NCBI GenBank assembly: GCA_964035575.1
Contig: OZ037866.1
Span: 248,001-312,000 of the forward strand
DNA from: Rhynchopus sp. YZ270_cl-10
Lineage: Eukaryota; Euglenozoa; Diplonemea; Diplonemida; Diplonemidae
Direction: 5' to 3'
Length of the DNA: 64,000 nt
Part shown: positions 62,685 to 64,000 of the stretch, piece after piece
Layout: every line of letters begins with the position of its first letter
Position numbering within the stretch: position 1 is the first letter of the stretch
The notes under the pieces: generated by a model
What the model was told of the DNA's origin: nothing
Database searches by the model: none
What the model saw: only the letters and a program-made list of their open reading frames with translations
Made by a program: the position numbers and the translations under genes

Positions 62685-64000
62685 TCAAATTGAATTCACT
62701 ATATTAGCATGCGCAAGCACCGCTGTGCTGTGTGCGCACATATCTTGTTCACCGGAATAATAACTGTAGCGCCCCCTTTCCCACGACCCTCCTGCCAACC
62801 CAAGGAGCAGTGTATTGATATCGCTTGGGTTCAGAATCGCAGAACGGAGCCCTTTTTTTGCAATCTCAACTGCAAGAAACTTTGCATCACAGCAGTGCAG
62901 CAGCACATTGCAACGCAATGCACCTGATGTCCGCTGCACACCCTCCAACACCCGCTCCGCCAAATCCCTCAAAGGACTCCCTGGTGGCCCTACGGAGAGA
63001 TAATACGTATGAAAACCCCATTCCTCCTCACAAAGCAGCTCAAACTGGCTTTTCAGATAAACCTCCCAGATGCGTTCCCGATCACCACTGTCGATACCCC
63101 GAAGGAAGACACCTAGACCCATTGGAAGCATGCTTGGATGACGTGCCCGATGGTGTTTTGCAGACAAAAATATGGACCGATATTTCCCTTTCATCCTCTG
63201 AAGCAATTTGTATTCCCCTAATGCGAGAAATCCTGAAAAAATTGGGTCCTCATTGTCTTCGGAGATTCGTTTGAAGTATCGTGGCATTTCACTCATGCGG
63301 ACCTGGTCGTCTGAAAAATCTATCCCAGTTGCGGAGAGGAAGGTGACTGGGACCGGGGTTTTTTCAGTGAGTTGGCAATATGAATAGCTTTGCGCCGCTT
63401 CGTTGTAGCAGCCTTCTACTAAGAAATAGCCCTGTTGGGAGAGACAGAGGGAACCGCACAGCTCTGCTGGGGATTGTTCTAAAGCTGCCTTTGCGGATGC
63501 GGAGCTGGGGAAGCCGTACTCAAAGGTGGACGATTGAACATCACGTCGCCAAGACAGCACCTCCTCATTGACGTCTTCCGCCATATCGGTAAAAGCCTTT
63601 CGTGACGCAGCCTCCCATTGAAGCCGGCTTTCGACATAGTAAGGCTTGCTTTCATCATCAAATTTCTTGCGCTGTCTCATAACCTCTCCCAAGTCAGGTA
63701 CCGTCTCGGTACCAAGCTGTGTCAAAGGGACTGAACGGTATAGTGCCCAAAAGGCGCAGTTTTTTAAGTATTGTTCTTGGAATTTTGCTTCATTTAACCC
63801 CTGGCTGTGTCCTCGTACCAAGGCGGTCAATGCTTCAAGAAATTTCCGGTCAAAATCCTCAGTAGTCTCTACATGAGTGCTTTGTACCAACCATTTTACC
63901 TCTCGGACAGAGATTTTGAATTCCTTCTCCCCATAAACCTTTTCTGCGTTGACATCTGTAGGGTAGGGTACGTTTACCCATTCTGATCCTGCATCAAAAT
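62685..64000 (-). CDS. Unrecognised protein, 438 residues visible, runs off right edge
   Basis: The frame is open from the right edge to TGA at 62687-62685. The window-edge part reads DAGSEWVNVPYPTDVNAEKV, and the frame continues through LEALTALVRGHSQGLNEAKF, MRQRKKFDDESKPYYVESRL, LCLSQQGYFLVEGCYNEAAQ and VLLHCCDAKFLAVEIAKKGL to LAHANIVNSI. Composition is that of a soluble globular protein. No signal peptide, membrane segment or motif that I can name is visible. A TTG at 63890 is not the start, since the frame continues upstream with good coding character. The gene is unbroken here and the N-terminus lies outside the window. Confidence 0.75.
   Translation of the reverse strand, partial: FDAGSEWVNVPYPTDVNAEKVYGEKEFKISVREVKWLVQSTHVETTEDFDRKFLEALTALVRGHSQGLNEAKFQEQYLKNCAFWALYRSVPLTQLGTETVPDLGEVMRQRKKFDDESKPYYVESRLQWEAASRKAFTDMAEDVNEEVLSWRRDVQSSTFEYGFPSSASAKAALEQSPAELCGSLCLSQQGYFLVEGCYNEAAQSYSYCQLTEKTPVPVTFLSATGIDFSDDQVRMSEMPRYFKRISEDNEDPIFSGFLALGEYKLLQRMKGKYRSIFLSAKHHRARHPSMLPMGLGVFLRGIDSGDRERIWEVYLKSQFELLCEEEWGFHTYYLSVGPPGSPLRDLAERVLEGVQRTSGALRCNVLLHCCDAKFLAVEIAKKGLRSAILNPSDINTLLLGLAGGSWERGRYSYYSGEQDMCAHSTAVLAHANIVNSI

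Overview
The window reads as nuclear DNA of a flagellated protist. An incomplete BBS4 gene at the left edge implies a cilium or flagellum. U1-70K and several GT-AG introns show conventional cis-splicing. Every host gene that can be supported lies on the minus strand, so the window behaves as one directional gene array. With the order of genes in the tyrosine-recombinase retroelement (gag, recombinase, reverse transcriptase), this recalls Euglenozoa, perhaps a diplonemid-like lineage. That placement is inference: no spliced-leader gene or diagnostic rRNA is present.

Layout. 1-362: start of BBS4. 363-22958: about 22.6 kb with no host gene, built from nested DNA transposons, satellites and short hairpin-bearing repeats; one 3-kb insertion carries a fragment of an intron-containing gene. 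22959-24239: a membrane protein with three Tudor-like modules. 24240-28935: repeats, including a 1.2-kb foldback. 28936-32407: a nuclear-looking protein rebuilt here from four in-phase exons. 33377-34441: a PC-esterase-like membrane protein. 34665-40418: GTGGGT hexamer arrays invaded by a whole-looking split-repeat retroelement and by a solo copy of its ends. 41103-55687: the gene-dense part, with a candidate two-exon gene, an EF-hand protein, a two-exon protein, a small intron-bearing gene, a GH16 glucanase, U1-70K, a Dpy-30 protein, a PH-like protein, a serine carboxypeptidase and a PPR-like protein. 55720-62445: a purine satellite and clustered transposons. 62685-64000: an unrecognised gene running off the right edge.

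The mobile elements are unusually readable because their target-site duplications survive. I can see four hAT-type elements with 8-bp duplications, four with TA duplications, one with TTA, two foldbacks with 10-11 bp duplications in G/C tracts, two copies of a family with 5-bp duplications, and several with 4-bp duplications. Two copies of an older repeat (near 16.5-17.9 kb and 62.1-62.6 kb) act as empty sites for each other's insertions.

The genes do not form one pathway. They are housekeeping (splicing, RNA metabolism, proteolysis), cilium-related (BBS4, possibly the Dpy-30 protein) and surface or secreted functions. Long homopurine and A/T runs and simple repeats create many long spurious reading frames, for example at 802-2137, 34511-35786, 40135-40614 and 60898-61458; I left these out. 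Some single-frame starts are uncertain because several upstream frames open at non-ATG codons.
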